Source: Caldicellulosiruptor bescii DSM 6725
GTDB taxonomy: Bacteria > Bacillota > Thermoanaerobacteria > Caldicellulosiruptorales > Caldicellulosiruptoraceae
NCBI RefSeq assembly: GCF_000022325.1
Contig: NC_012034.1
Location: 2,169,501 to 2,233,500, forward strand
Length of the DNA stretch: 64,000 nucleotides
Direction: 5' to 3'
Shown here: positions 1-9,762 of the stretch, piece by piece
How positions within the stretch are numbered: the first letter of the stretch is position 1
Layout of the letters: every line of letters begins with the position of its first letter
The notes under the pieces: model-generated
Told to the model about the DNA's origin: nothing
The model's database searches: none
Seen by the model: the letters and a program-made list of their open reading frames with translations, nothing else
Translations under genes and position numbers: made by a program

Positions 1-6
1 ATTCTT

Positions 7-1566
7 TTATTTTCTTTTTAAACTTTCTTTATAGCTCTTAGGCGAACATCCAACATACTTTTTAAATTTTAAACAAAAGTAGTCCATATCTTCATATCCA
101 ACCTTTTTGGCAACTTCTGAAACTTTCTTCCCATTTTCTAATAGCTCTTTTGCTTTCTCAATTCTGACTTTTTCGATAAAAGATGAAAAGTTCTCACCAA
201 ATGTTTTTTTGAAAAGTTTACTAAAATAGGATGAATTGTAGCCAAATATTTCTGCCAATGTTTCAAGCTTTAAGTCAATAAAATAATTTCTTTTTATAAA
301 CTCTTCAACCTGAACTTTGAAATTGTCTGAATGAAGTTTTTTTATTTGTTCTGCAATTAAAGTAAAATAATACTTTATAAGTCCTTTTAACTCAGTTAAA
401 GTCTTCTGGGTAAATAAGTTTTTAAAAATTTCTTGTGTAAGATACTTTTCGACAATTTGTTTGTATTCTTGATTCTGAGAAAGTTTATACAAAACATCAA
501 CAAAGAAATTGTAAAAACTGCTTTTTGCTTCATCTTCAGATGCATTTTTCTTTATCAAGTTATCTGCCTTATTTTCCAATATATTGTTAATCCTTTCAAA
601 ATTCTCAAACTCAATTGCTACTGCTAATGCATAAGCATTCTCCTTATCATCAAACTCTTTCTCAGTTTTATCATATCGAAAAATAGCTTCTTTTATAAAG
701 ATTAAACCTTTGTAGCCCAATAAAAATCTCTTTTTTAAAAGTTCATTGGCTTCTTCAAACGATTTTTTAATATTTCTATAGTCTTCTACTTCACTTCCAA
801 TTGAAATAATAATCTGACCGTCCGTATATTTCATGAGCATATCCTTTAAAATATTAATGCTTCTACTATTGAAGGGATACCAAAAGTCTTTGAAAAGTAT
901 GCAGATATTGTTGTTTATAATTGTCGAAAAACCGCAAGAGTTTTTATTCAAAAACAAATCCACCTTTTCTTTTAATTGCAAGACTGTTTGATTTATCTCA
1001 CAAGAATTCCTATTTTCATTTAGCAGCTGAATTATGGCAACCTGATACTTTTTCCAGGGAAGTTGAAGTTCAAAGAATTTATTCATATACTCTATCTCCG
1101 TATCTTTCAAAGTACCCAATACTAATTTTTCAACTACTTTTTCCCTTGTGAGTTTCTTAGCAGCTGAAAATGCCCGGTTTATTTTAAATTCTTCCTCCAG
1201 TTTTTCCCTGATTGCCATAAGTTTCTCTTCAAGAAGTTGTTTGTCAATAGGTTTTAGAAGATAACTCTCCACTCCAAGTTCCACAGCTTTTCGGGCATAT
1301 TCAAACTCAGAGTAACCTGAAAGAATAATAATTTTTGTTGAAATATTTTTTTCTCTCAATCTTTGGATTAACAAAAGCCCATCAATTCCAGGTATACGTA
1401 TGTCAATAAGAGCAACATCAGGATTTAGTTCAAGCAATTTGGAAAAACCATCTACTCCATCATATGCAACTGCAACTATTTCAAACCCAAGCGCATGCCA
1501 GTCCAATATCTTTTTAAGTCCTTCAATTATTATCGGCTCATCATCAATTAGAACCACCTTAAACAA
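7..1566 (-). CDS. YesN-type AraC-family response regulator
   Basis: Cytoplasmic response regulator of 519 residues. The N-terminal receiver domain (about 1-120) has the acidic pair in LIDDE, the phospho-acceptor Asp near residue 55 (ALIDIRIPG) and the conserved Lys in LLKPID. The C-terminal 100 residues form an AraC double helix-turn-helix (SSYFSKLFKKTFG and the VGYEDMDYFCLKFKK half). The middle is poorly conserved, as usual in YesN proteins. The start is TTG, about eight bases after GGTGGTGAA at the end of the histidine kinase gene, so the pair is translationally coupled. It probably activates nearby carbohydrate genes such as the GH31 gene; that target is inferred from position only. Confidence 0.93.
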   Translation of the reverse strand: MFKVVLIDDEPIIIEGLKKILDWHALGFEIVAVAYDGVDGFSKLLELNPDVALIDIRIPGIDGLLLIQRLREKNISTKIIILSGYSEFEYARKAVELGVESYLLKPIDKQLLEEKLMAIREKLEEEFKINRAFSAAKKLTREKVVEKLVLGTLKDTEIEYMNKFFELQLPWKKYQVAIIQLLNENRNSCEINQTVLQLKEKVDLFLNKNSCGFSTIINNNICILFKDFWYPFNSRSINILKDMLMKYTDGQIIISIGSEVEDYRNIKKSFEEANELLKKRFLLGYKGLIFIKEAIFRYDKTEKEFDDKENAYALAVAIEFENFERINNILENKADNLIKKNASEDEAKSSFYNFFVDVLYKLSQNQEYKQIVEKYLTQEIFKNLFTQKTLTELKGLIKYYFTLIAEQIKKLHSDNFKVQVEEFIKRNYFIDLKLETLAEIFGYNSSYFSKLFKKTFGENFSSFIEKVRIEKAKELLENGKKVSEVAKKVGYEDMDYFCLKFKKYVGCSPKSYKESLKRK

Positions 1567-1569
1567 ATT

Positions 1570-3333
1570 CTATTCACCACCCTTGCTTGGAACAGTTATT
1601 TCAACCACTGTTCCACTTCCATACTCACTCTTGATTAAAAACTCAAATTCATTACCATAAAACAATTTCAATCTTGTGTATACATTTCTAAGACCTACAT
1701 GAGCATCTTTTTGGTCTGACTTGAGTAAGGTTATTAAGTTATCACATTCCTCTTTTTTCATTCCGATTCCATTATCCTCAACTCTAATAACAATTTTTTC
1801 ATCTCTTTTGAAAATTCTGATACTAATATAACCCTTTCCAACTTTCGGTTCGATTCCGTGTTTTATTGAATTCTCTACAAGAGGCTGAATTATAAAAGGT
1901 AGTATCTTTTGATTGAAAAGGTCTTCATCTATCTGAATATCAAAATCTATCCTATCACCAAACCTGAATTTTTGAATCTCCAAAAACTGTTGAACAAATT
2001 CAATTTCCTCTTTTAGTGAAATCAGCTCTGAACTTACTGTTATGCTTTTTCTTAATAAGTTACTTAGAAGATATACAATGTGCGAAATTTCCTCTTGCCC
2101 ACTACAAAATGCTTTCATCCTAATAGCCTCAAGAGTATTGAATATAAAGTGGGGATTTATTTGGCTGCAGAGCATCTCAAACTGAATCTCTCGTTGTTTG
2201 GTGATCATTTGCTGCTTTTGAATCTCGGCTAAATAAACCTGTTCAATAAGATTTTTGATATTTTTTGCCATTTCTTTGACATTTTCTGCAAGCTGTCCGA
2301 TTTCGTCTTTCCCCAAAATCTCTATGCTGGTATCAAGTTTTCCGTGAGAAATTTGATTTACCTTTTCGTTTAATATAGTTAGTCTATCAGTAATTAACTT
2401 TGAAAAAAGAAGCATCAGAAATAACGAAATTAATAAATTTACTGTAATCACCACAAAAGCAAAAAATGAAACCTTATTTGGTACTTTAAAAATCTCCTTC
2501 TTAGAGAAGAAAGAAATAACCTTTAGATAATTCCCTCCCGTCTCATTTGGTGCAATAGTTCCAACAAGAGCCATAAGATTTCTCTGATTTATTTTCACAT
2601 TTTCTATTAATCTATCGCCATCCTCAAAAGCTTTGATATCTATTGTTTTACCAATCAAACTTTCATCTTTTGCTGCAACTACAGTTCCTTTATCTGTAAC
2701 AACAATTGTATTTTCATTTTGAGAAAGAATCTCATCAATTTTCTCTTTTTTTATGTAAATTACCATCACTCCGACTTTTTCGCCATAAGAATTTTTAAGT
2801 AACCTCACCAAACTAAAATAATACTGAGGTCTGAATGGGCTGTTGTCAAATATAAGCTCCCATAATATTTTACCGTCCTCTTTTAAAGCGTGGATAAACC
2901 ATCTTTGTTTCTTAATATAGTTATCTACCTTTACAAATTCCCCAGTGTCAAGTAATGTTGGATTGAAAGTATAGACTTTTATGAGATGAATATTCTTATT
3001 ATAAATAGAAAGCAAGTTCGAAAACTCTTTATACGATGTATAATCTTCATATAATTTTGAAACATCACTGTATTCAGTAGAAAGGATGTCTAAAAGCTTT
3101 TTGTCAAGATAAAGCTTATTTGAAATATCTACAGCATTTTGCAAAACATCTAAAAGGTTTTTCTTCACGTCCTGAACATTTCTTTTTGTATTGTTTATAG
3201 CATTTTCCAGTGCTATAGCATGAAGATTTAAAAAAAGAATAATCCCCAAAACAATTTGGGGAATAAAAGCTGATATGATAAATGCTAATATGAACTTCTT
3301 ACGCATTTTAAGGTTTGTCAGCCATATTTTCAT
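1570..3333 (-). CDS. YesM-type sensor histidine kinase
   Basis: Membrane sensor kinase of 587 residues, partner of the downstream response regulator. Transmembrane segments lie at about 15-37 and 288-310 and flank a roughly 250-residue extracellular sensor region (dCache-like by position). A HAMP segment follows (about 311-365). The phospho-acceptor His is near residue 395 in the His_kinase motif QINPHFIFNTLEAIR, and the ATPase N box is PLVENSIKHG. This LytS/YesM architecture is typical of Firmicute systems that sense extracellular oligosaccharides. The ligand is unknown; the neighbouring alpha-xylosidase suggests a xylose-bearing glycan, but that is inference. Confidence 0.93.
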   Translation of the reverse strand: MKIWLTNLKMRKKFILAFIISAFIPQIVLGIILFLNLHAIALENAINNTKRNVQDVKKNLLDVLQNAVDISNKLYLDKKLLDILSTEYSDVSKLYEDYTSYKEFSNLLSIYNKNIHLIKVYTFNPTLLDTGEFVKVDNYIKKQRWFIHALKEDGKILWELIFDNSPFRPQYYFSLVRLLKNSYGEKVGVMVIYIKKEKIDEILSQNENTIVVTDKGTVVAAKDESLIGKTIDIKAFEDGDRLIENVKINQRNLMALVGTIAPNETGGNYLKVISFFSKKEIFKVPNKVSFFAFVVITVNLLISLFLMLLFSKLITDRLTILNEKVNQISHGKLDTSIEILGKDEIGQLAENVKEMAKNIKNLIEQVYLAEIQKQQMITKQREIQFEMLCSQINPHFIFNTLEAIRMKAFCSGQEEISHIVYLLSNLLRKSITVSSELISLKEEIEFVQQFLEIQKFRFGDRIDFDIQIDEDLFNQKILPFIIQPLVENSIKHGIEPKVGKGYISIRIFKRDEKIVIRVEDNGIGMKKEECDNLITLLKSDQKDAHVGLRNVYTRLKLFYGNEFEFLIKSEYGSGTVVEITVPSKGGE

Positions 3334-3402
3334 TTTTTCACCACATGGGAGTTAACTATACTTTTATTTTAACTTAAATATTTTTACATAAGCAATAAAA
3401 AA

Positions 3403-5721
3403 TTAAATCACTTTTAACACAGCTGTGTCAGAATATACATTTATCTTACTACCATTACTGTCGACCTTTACACTTGCTCCAGATATAACTTCTATCCTTA
3501 GAGAATCAAAATATAGACTCCATGTTTTTTTTGAATCTCTTATATTTGTGACATAAATAACATCTCCGTGTCTTCTCACTTCAATTTCAATTTCTGCCTT
3601 ACCTTCTACATTTCTTATCTGAGATTTCAATGTCTCCCCACTATCAATATGATAAATATTCATCGCCACATTATCAGCATAATCATAATCGGGCTTTGTG
3701 TCTACACTTCCCATTGGGATTACAGTATTTGGCCTTGCTAAAAGTGGAAGGCTAAAATAGCCGTGCTTTTCTTTTCTCCACTTGCCACCCTCAACTTTTT
3801 CACCTGTCAGGATATTTGTCCAAATCCCTTCTGGCACATAATACTCAACATATCCATCTTCTGAAAAGATTGGTGCAACCAAAAGACTGTCTCCAAGCAT
3901 ATATTGCCTGTCAAGATAAAGACAAGCAGGATCGTCCGGAAACTCTAAGACCATTGGCCTCAAGACTGGAATCCCTCTTTCTGTTGCCTCTACAGCCGCT
4001 GAAAAGATGTATGGCATAAGTTTACATTTTAATTTTGTAAAGAACCTAAGTACGTCAACCGCCTCTTCGTCATAAAGCCATGGAACTTTATAGGCAGAAT
4101 TTCCATGAAGTCTGCTGTGAGAAGATAAAAGTCCAAATGCTACCCATCTCTTGTAAAGATCTGGTGTTGCTGTACTCTCAAACCCCCCTATGTCATGACT
4201 CCAAAAACCAAACCCGCAAAGTGAAAGTGAAAGGCCACCCCTGAGTGTCTCTGCCATGGACTCATATGAAGCTAAACAGTCTCCGCCCCAGTGCACAGGA
4301 AATTTCTGGCTTCCTACTGTCGCTGACCTTGCAAAAACAACTGCATTTCCCTTGCCAAACGTTTCTTGAAGCGTCTCATATACTGTCTTGTTGTAAAGAT
4401 AGGTGTAGTAATTGTGCATCTTTTGAGGGTCTGAACCATCAAAATAAACAACATCTGTTGGAATTCTTTCACCAAAATCTGTCTTAAAACAGTCAACTCC
4501 CATTTTAATTAGCTCTTTGAGCTTTTCTGAATACCACCTGCACGCCTCAGGGTTTGTAAAATCAACAATTGCCATACCAGGCTGCCAATCATCTGTCTGC
4601 CATACATCACCATTTGGCTTTTTCAAAAAATACCCTTTTTCTTTGCCTTCGTCAAACAGTTTAGAAAGCTGAGATATATAGGGATTTATCCAAACACATA
4701 TTTTTACTCCCTTTTCTTTTAGACGCTTTAGCATCTGTGATGGTTCAAGAAAAACCCTTCTGTCCCACTCAAAATCAACCCAGTGCATATCTTTCATCCA
4801 GAAACAGTCAAAATGAAACACATGAAGTGGAATATCCCTTTCAATCATTCCATCTATAAAGTTTGTAACAGTCTTTTCATCATAGCTTGTTGTAAAAGAG
4901 GTTGTAAGCCAAAGTCCAAAAGACCATGCTGGAGGAAGCTGTGGCCGACCTGTGAGTTTTGTGTAATTTTCTAAAACATTTTTCATGTTGCTACCGCCAA
5001 TTATGAAATATTCCAAATATTCACCTTCCACAGAAAACTGAACTCTCTCGACATTCTCTGTGGCTACTTCAAATGACACTCGTCCTGGGTCATTTACAAA
5101 AACACCATATCCACGGTTTGTAATGTAAAAAGGAATGTTTTTGTATGCAAGATCAGAGTTCGTACCACCATCTTCGTTCCACATATCAATCATTTGTCCG
5201 TTTTTAACAAAAGGAGTAAACCTCTCGCCCAACCCGTAAACACACTCTCCAACACTCAAAGAAAGCTGTTCCCTCATGTAAGTAGTATTATCAGGCATGA
5301 TTGCGTAACCAAGATATTTATAACCATTTCTTGTTAGATATTTATCTTCGTAGTAATATGCTACTTTCCATTCACCTTTTCTATTAATAACAGCTTTTAG
5401 CTTTCCACTTGTTATTACTATACTCTCCGAAAAAACTTCTATCAAAGGGCAATATCCTTCTTCTTTATAAAATTCAAAATATGGCTTTTTATCTTTTTGA
5501 CCCTTGTAGTGCCAAATTTGCACTCTTATAACATCTTCAAAAGGTGAAGAAAAACGTATAGTGAAAACAGGACCTTGTAAGGTTTGTCCTCTGTTTGTAA
5601 TAAATTGAGCTGGCGCAATAATTGTGGTTGAGTCTTTCGAAATTTCGTAATCATATATATGGGCTGGATGATATAATCTTATTCCATCTTTTACACGCCA
5701 AAAACCGTCTGTAAATTTCAT
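3403..5721 (-). CDS. yicI: GH31 alpha-xylosidase (YicI-like)
   Basis: Glycoside hydrolase family 31 enzyme of 772 residues, matching YicI alpha-xylosidases in length and motifs. The nucleophile Asp is in CFKTDFGERIPTD, and the WSHDIGGFE segment near the acid/base site favours alpha-xylosidase over alpha-glucosidase. It should release alpha-linked xylose from the non-reducing end of xyloglucan oligosaccharides such as isoprimeverose. No signal peptide is visible, so it acts inside the cell. AGGGGG lies about ten bases before the ATG. It is on the same strand as the sensor kinase-regulator pair and the AraC gene, which may control it. Confidence 0.92.
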   Translation of the reverse strand: MKFTDGFWRVKDGIRLYHPAHIYDYEISKDSTTIIAPAQFITNRGQTLQGPVFTIRFSSPFEDVIRVQIWHYKGQKDKKPYFEFYKEEGYCPLIEVFSESIVITSGKLKAVINRKGEWKVAYYYEDKYLTRNGYKYLGYAIMPDNTTYMREQLSLSVGECVYGLGERFTPFVKNGQMIDMWNEDGGTNSDLAYKNIPFYITNRGYGVFVNDPGRVSFEVATENVERVQFSVEGEYLEYFIIGGSNMKNVLENYTKLTGRPQLPPAWSFGLWLTTSFTTSYDEKTVTNFIDGMIERDIPLHVFHFDCFWMKDMHWVDFEWDRRVFLEPSQMLKRLKEKGVKICVWINPYISQLSKLFDEGKEKGYFLKKPNGDVWQTDDWQPGMAIVDFTNPEACRWYSEKLKELIKMGVDCFKTDFGERIPTDVVYFDGSDPQKMHNYYTYLYNKTVYETLQETFGKGNAVVFARSATVGSQKFPVHWGGDCLASYESMAETLRGGLSLSLCGFGFWSHDIGGFESTATPDLYKRWVAFGLLSSHSRLHGNSAYKVPWLYDEEAVDVLRFFTKLKCKLMPYIFSAAVEATERGIPVLRPMVLEFPDDPACLYLDRQYMLGDSLLVAPIFSEDGYVEYYVPEGIWTNILTGEKVEGGKWRKEKHGYFSLPLLARPNTVIPMGSVDTKPDYDYADNVAMNIYHIDSGETLKSQIRNVEGKAEIEIEVRRHGDVIYVTNIRDSKKTWSLYFDSLRIEVISGASVKVDSNGSKINVYSDTAVLKVI

Positions 5722-5845
5722 TTTGTTAATTCCCCCTACTTGTTTTTAACCAATTGTTTATTCGTAGAAATTTTAAAGAGGTCTAAAACACTCAAATTTA
5801 TTATATAAAACCTCCTTCCTTACTTCTCATACGTTTTTGCAAAAA

Positions 5846-5875
5846 AGTATAAAAACTTTGCTATAATCAATACAA
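5846..5875 (-). promoter_or_regulatory. possible sigma-A promoter upstream of the GH31 gene
   Basis: On the minus strand TTGTAT is followed after 18 bases by TATACT, in the 254-bp gap between the AraC gene and the GH31 gene. The -35 box is weak. It would start transcription about 120 bases before the GH31 start codon. This is a pattern match only. Confidence 0.35.
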
Positions 5876-5975
5876 AAATCAAATTTTTCAATACTCAGAA
5901 AACTAATCTAATAAAAATGATTGCTTCTATAAAAGAAATGTAACTGCCGATATGAAGAGCGAAATGAAAATTATA

Positions 5976-6836
5976 TCAACACAATATATTTTTCTTGTAT
6001 CTGAATGGAGTAACACCCACATACTCTTTAAACACTTTTATAAAATAGCTCACATTATTAAAGCCCACTTCAAAGGCAATTTCAGAAATACTCATGTTTG
6101 TGTTTTTGATAAGCTCTATTGCTTTTTCAACCCTGAACTTGTTTATGTAATCAACAGGTGTGAGATGGGTAATCTCCTTAAAAAGACGACAAAAATAGAA
6201 TTTGCTCAGGTTTGTAAGCTTTGCAAGCAAGTCAATATTGAGATCAGATGAATAGTTAGAATTGATATAATCAAGTGCGGATTTTATCTTTTCAAGTCTC
6301 AAATCAAGCTCTCTGACTGTACTATCGGCTGTTATATATCCCTTATTAAAAAGATGATAAAATATAACAAACAAGTAACCTTTTACCAAAAGTTCATAAC
6401 CTTTTGGCTTTTCTTTCCACACTGTTATTATGCTCGAAATTAGTTCTCCGACATAATGGTCCTCAAAACTATTTTGAACAAGCAGTTTCCTTTCTAAAAT
6501 AGATTGCAAATATTTGCTTTTGCATATATCCGGACCTTCGGAAAAGAGCATGCTTAAGCTAAATACAATTGCATAAGGCTCGGGATTATCCTCTGCTTTT
6601 CCACCGTGAATTGAACCACTGTTGACAAATAAAAACTGTTTTGGACCCAAAAAATACTCTTTGCCATCAACTCTAAAACTTGCTGTTCCTTTTTCAAGAT
6701 ATACTATTTCAAATTCATCATGCCAGTGAGGTAGAAGAGTATTGTTTTCGTGAACAAATATTTTTTCATATACATTTATAGGAAACACCGCACTGCCATG
6801 TTGAACCTTTTCTTTGAGCCTCAACCTTTCATCCAT
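5976..6836 (-). CDS. AraC-family transcriptional regulator with cupin sensor domain
   Basis: Transcription factor of 286 residues. The N-terminal part (about 15-130) looks like an AraC cupin ligand-binding domain (LPHWHDEFEIVYLEKG, with the following GPKQFLFVNSGSIHGG). The C-terminal 100 residues hold two helix-turn-helix motifs (LAKLTNLSKFYFCRLFKEIT and EVGFNNVSYFIKVFKEYVG). GTGAGGAAA precedes the ATG. It lies just upstream of the GH31 gene on the same strand with a 254-bp gap, so it may control that gene in response to a sugar. Effector and operator are unknown. Confidence 0.9.
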   Translation of the reverse strand: MDERLRLKEKVQHGSAVFPINVYEKIFVHENNTLLPHWHDEFEIVYLEKGTASFRVDGKEYFLGPKQFLFVNSGSIHGGKAEDNPEPYAIVFSLSMLFSEGPDICKSKYLQSILERKLLVQNSFEDHYVGELISSIITVWKEKPKGYELLVKGYLFVIFYHLFNKGYITADSTVRELDLRLEKIKSALDYINSNYSSDLNIDLLAKLTNLSKFYFCRLFKEITHLTPVDYINKFRVEKAIELIKNTNMSISEIAFEVGFNNVSYFIKVFKEYVGVTPFRYKKNILC

Positions 6837-6920
6837 TGTGATTTCCTCACTTTATTGTATGTTTTCAATAAAAACAATAGGGTAATATCAAATAAATTTT
6901 ACCACAACCACAACAAAATA

Positions 6921-6956
6921 AAAAGCTGCCGCAATCCAAAACTTGCGGCAGCTTTT
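6921..6956 (-). terminator. intrinsic terminator after the transketolase genes
   Basis: Perfect 14-bp inverted repeat (AAAAGCTGCCGCAA and its complement) with an eight-base loop. On the minus strand it is followed by a T-rich run. It lies 31 bases past the end of the transketolase C-terminal gene and before the AraC gene. Confidence 0.9.
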
Positions 6957-6986
6957 TATCTAAGCTTTTTATCTATTAATAATATT

Positions 6987-7928
6987 TTACTTTTTCATCT
7001 TCATAACCTCTTTTGCTTTACTTACTATCTCATCAGCAGTGAGTTTATAATATTTCAAAACATCTTCAGGCTTACCTGATCTTCCAAACTCATCATTTAC
7101 ACCAACCATTTTTACTGGTACAGGATAGTTTTGAATTAAAACCTCAGAAACAGCACTTCCAAAACCACCTAAGATATTGTGCTCTTCTGCTGTAACAATA
7201 CAGCCAGTGACTTTTGCAACATCTAAAATTAAATCAATGTCAATTGGTTTTATGCACGGCATGTCAACAAGATATACTGAAAATCCCTCATCCTGCAGCA
7301 TTTTTGCAGCCTTTATTGCTTCATGAACCATTAACCCTGTTGCTAAAATTCCAACATCTGTCCCTTTTTGAAGAACAATGCCTTTGCCAAGCTCAAGTTT
7401 TAGTTCACCTTTCTTGTAAATTTCCTCAACCCCAAGTCTTCCCAAGCGAATATAAACAGGTCCTTCATGCTCGATTGCAAGTCTTACACACTCATAAGTG
7501 GATGCGGCATCAGAAGGAGAAAGCACAACCATCCCAGGGATTACTCTCATCAATGCTATATCTTCAAGCATCTGATGAGATGCACCATCTTCACCTATGG
7601 ACACACCAGCATGTGATGCTCCAATCTTGACATTTAGATGTGGATAACCTATTGAGTTTCTCACCTGGTCATAAGCTCTTCCAGCGGCAAAGATTGCAAA
7701 TGTGCTTGCAAACGGAATCTTGCCACATGTTGCAAGTCCTGCTGCTGTTGCCATAAGGTCCTGTTCTGCAATTCCTATATTGAAAAACCTTTCAGGAAAT
7801 TTCTTTTTGAAAATCTCTGTCCTTGTTGATTTTGAAAGGTCAGCATCAAGTACAACAATGTCTTTGTATACTTCACCAAACTCAGCCAATGCCTGACCAT
7901 ATGCTTCTCTTGTCGCTATCTTTGCCAT
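6987..7928 (-). CDS. transketolase, C-terminal subunit
   Basis: C-terminal half of a split transketolase, 313 residues. It carries the pyrimidine-binding domain (the Glu in GIAEQDLMATAAGLA, then GASHAGVSIGEDGASHQ) and the C-terminal transketolase domain (GILATGLMVHEAIKAA). With the N-terminal subunit encoded just upstream, two bases away, it forms a thiamine diphosphate enzyme that moves two-carbon units between ketoses and aldoses in the pentose phosphate pathway. Split transketolases are normal in clostridia and other anaerobes, so this is not a frameshift. GGAGG precedes the ATG, with AAGGA closer in. Confidence 0.95.
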   Translation of the reverse strand: MAKIATREAYGQALAEFGEVYKDIVVLDADLSKSTRTEIFKKKFPERFFNIGIAEQDLMATAAGLATCGKIPFASTFAIFAAGRAYDQVRNSIGYPHLNVKIGASHAGVSIGEDGASHQMLEDIALMRVIPGMVVLSPSDAASTYECVRLAIEHEGPVYIRLGRLGVEEIYKKGELKLELGKGIVLQKGTDVGILATGLMVHEAIKAAKMLQDEGFSVYLVDMPCIKPIDIDLILDVAKVTGCIVTAEEHNILGGFGSAVSEVLIQNYPVPVKMVGVNDEFGRSGKPEDVLKYYKLTADEIVSKAKEVMKMKK

Positions 7929-7929
7929 C

Positions 7930-8778
7930 TTATCCTTGCACCTCCAAACTTTCTAGCTGCTTTTGTAGCTCCTCTAAAGCTTTTTGTGCCTGCTCTTTAT
8001 TTGGTGCTGTTCCATGCCAGCCAGCTTCATTTTCCATAAATGATACGCCTTTGCCCTTCACTGTTTCAGCAATTATGATTGTTGGCTTTTCTTTTATTGT
8101 TTTTGCCTCATTTACAGCTTTTTCAATCTGGTTAAAATCATGCCCATCAATTTTTATAACATGCCAGCCAAATGCCTTAAACTTCTCATCAACAGGCTCG
8201 GGTGACATAACCTCTGTGATTTTTCCATCTATCTGAAGCCCATTGTGGTCTAAAAAGGCTGTCAGATTGTCAAGCTTGTAATGTGCAGCAGTCATCGCAG
8301 CTTCCCAAATTTGACCTTCTTGAATCTCACCATCACCAAGCAAAACATAAACTCTGTAGTTTTTCCCATCCAGCTTTGCAGCCAATGCCATACCATTTGC
8401 AACAGAAAGCCCTTGACCTAATGACCCTGTTGACATCTCAACACCAGGTATCTTTTTCATGTCAGGATGGCCTTGGAGATTTGAATATATCTGTCTAAAA
8501 CCTGTAAGCTCATCTTTGCTGATGAAACCCTTTTCAGCCAAAACTGCGTATAAAAGTGGCGATGCATGTCCTTTAGAAAGAACAAACCTGTCTCTGTTAG
8601 GGTCCTTTGGATTTTTAGGATCAATGTTCATTTCAACAAAGTAAAGATATGTCAAAATTTCAACACCAGAAAGTGAACCGCCAGGGTGACCAGAGCCTGC
8701 AGATGCAGTTTGAATAATTATGCTCTTTCTTATCTCAGTTGCTATTTTTTTAAGTTCAAGTTCTTTTGCTCTATCCAT
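7930..8778 (-). CDS. transketolase, N-terminal subunit
   Basis: N-terminal half of a split transketolase, 282 residues from the chosen start. It holds the thiamine diphosphate and Mg2+ binding domain: [24 protein letters not shown] and the [13 protein letters not shown] motif. The ATG at 8778 (MDRAKELEL) was chosen because an AAAGGAGG site lies 13 bases upstream; an in-frame extension of 11 codons would run through that site. First gene of the tkt pair and cotranscribed with the C-terminal subunit. Confidence 0.95.
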   Translation of the reverse strand: MDRAKELELKKIATEIRKSIIIQTASAGSGHPGGSLSGVEILTYLYFVEMNIDPKNPKDPNRDRFVLSKGHASPLLYAVLAEKGFISKDELTGFRQIYSNLQGHPDMKKIPGVEMSTGSLGQGLSVANGMALAAKLDGKNYRVYVLLGDGEIQEGQIWEAAMTAAHYKLDNLTAFLDHNGLQIDGKITEVMSPEPVDEKFKAFGWHVIKIDGHDFNQIEKAVNEAKTIKEKPTIIIAETVKGKGVSFMENEAGWHGTAPNKEQAQKALEELQKQLESLEVQG

Positions 8779-8868
8779 TGTCTTTCTTAAACCTCCTTTG
8801 CAAAAATACAATATTTGGTTTGGACTTTCCCTTTAAAATGATTTTTTCAAACTATCTTTTTCCTTTAT

Positions 8869-8900
8869 ATTATATCATATTGACATTATATCATATTGAT
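8869..8900. repeat. two tandem copies of a 16-bp AT-rich unit
   Basis: ATTATATCATATTGA plus C or T occurs twice head to tail in the gap between the yitT-like gene and the transketolase pair. Nothing suggests a function. It may be a replication-slippage duplication or part of a weak promoter region for the transketolase genes. Confidence 0.7.
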
Positions 8901-8910
8901 CATTTTTAAC

Positions 8911-9762
8911 TCAAACAGAAAAACCTTCACCTAAGACTTCACGAACATCTGTCAGAATTACAAATGCACGCTTATCCACACTTTTTACAAGGTTTTTCAC
9001 ACGACTAACTTCATGTCTTTTTACAACGCACAGCAGAACATTTTTCTCTGTTTTTGTCCACATGCCAATGCCATGAAGACCTGTCACACCTCTGTCAAGC
9101 TCTTTTAAAATCTTTTCAGCAATTATGTCAGATTTATCTGATATTATTATAAGCGCCTTTGCAAAGTTAACACCTTCAAGTATTGCATCAATCAGTTTTG
9201 AACATGCAAAGAGAGTTAAAATTGCCCAAAGTCCAAGTTCATAGCTTTTAAACACAACCGATGCAAGTACAATAACAGCTACATCAAGCCCTAAAAGAAT
9301 CTGACCAACAGAAATAAACGAAATATATTTGTGAATAATCTTTGCCAACATCTCTGTGCCACCAGTTGTTGCACCAAAAAGTAAAACAATGGCAAGACCT
9401 ATCCCCATTAGCGCTCCACCAAACACCGACGCCAAAAGCTTATCATATGTAATGCATGGCACAAATGTTGTAGTGTCTGTGAGCACTGAAAGTATTACTG
9501 TCCCATAAATGCTTTTTACACCAAAGTCCACGCCAATTGTTTTAACACCAAGAATAAAGGCAGGAATATTTAATGCAAGCATGGTCATACCAACAGGAAG
9601 CTTGTAGTGAGAAACATAATACACAACTGTTGCAATACCCGAAAAACCACCAGCTGCAATCTTATTTGGAACAAGAAAAAGATTTAACGACAGTGCAACC
9701 AAAAGCGAACCAAAAGTTATTGCAATATATTCATATAGAACTCTGAAAATTTTTTTTAGCAT
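8911..9762 (-). CDS. YitT family membrane protein (DUF161 plus DUF2179)
   Basis: Integral membrane protein of 283 residues. Five or six hydrophobic segments fill residues 1-200, including GGFSGIATVVYYVSH and the GATTGGTEMLAKIIHKY segment typical of YitT proteins. A soluble C-terminal domain of about 80 residues follows (GVTGLHGIGMWTKTEKNVLLCVV), the DUF2179 module. The molecular role of the family is not established. The gene directly abuts the stop codon of the upstream csaB-tagA gene, so the two are cotranscribed. Confidence 0.9.
   Translation of the reverse strand: MLKKIFRVLYEYIAITFGSLLVALSLNLFLVPNKIAAGGFSGIATVVYYVSHYKLPVGMTMLALNIPAFILGVKTIGVDFGVKSIYGTVILSVLTDTTTFVPCITYDKLLASVFGGALMGIGLAIVLLFGATTGGTEMLAKIIHKYISFISVGQILLGLDVAVIVLASVVFKSYELGLWAILTLFACSKLIDAILEGVNFAKALIIISDKSDIIAEKILKELDRGVTGLHGIGMWTKTEKNVLLCVVKRHEVSRVKNLVKSVDKRAFVILTDVREVLGEGFSV

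Noticed and set aside
7214-7630. Plus-strand open frame of 138 codons opposite the transketolase gene
   Set aside because: Antisense shadow: no ribosome site, no family motif, and the sense strand encodes a clearly conserved enzyme.
6987-8778. Transketolase genes as a single frameshifted gene
   Set aside because: Two-subunit transketolase is the normal form in clostridia. Each half has its own start and ribosome site.
8869-8900. 16-bp tandem repeat as a CRISPR-like or regulatory array
   Set aside because: Only two directly adjacent AT-rich copies with no spacers; more likely a slippage product.
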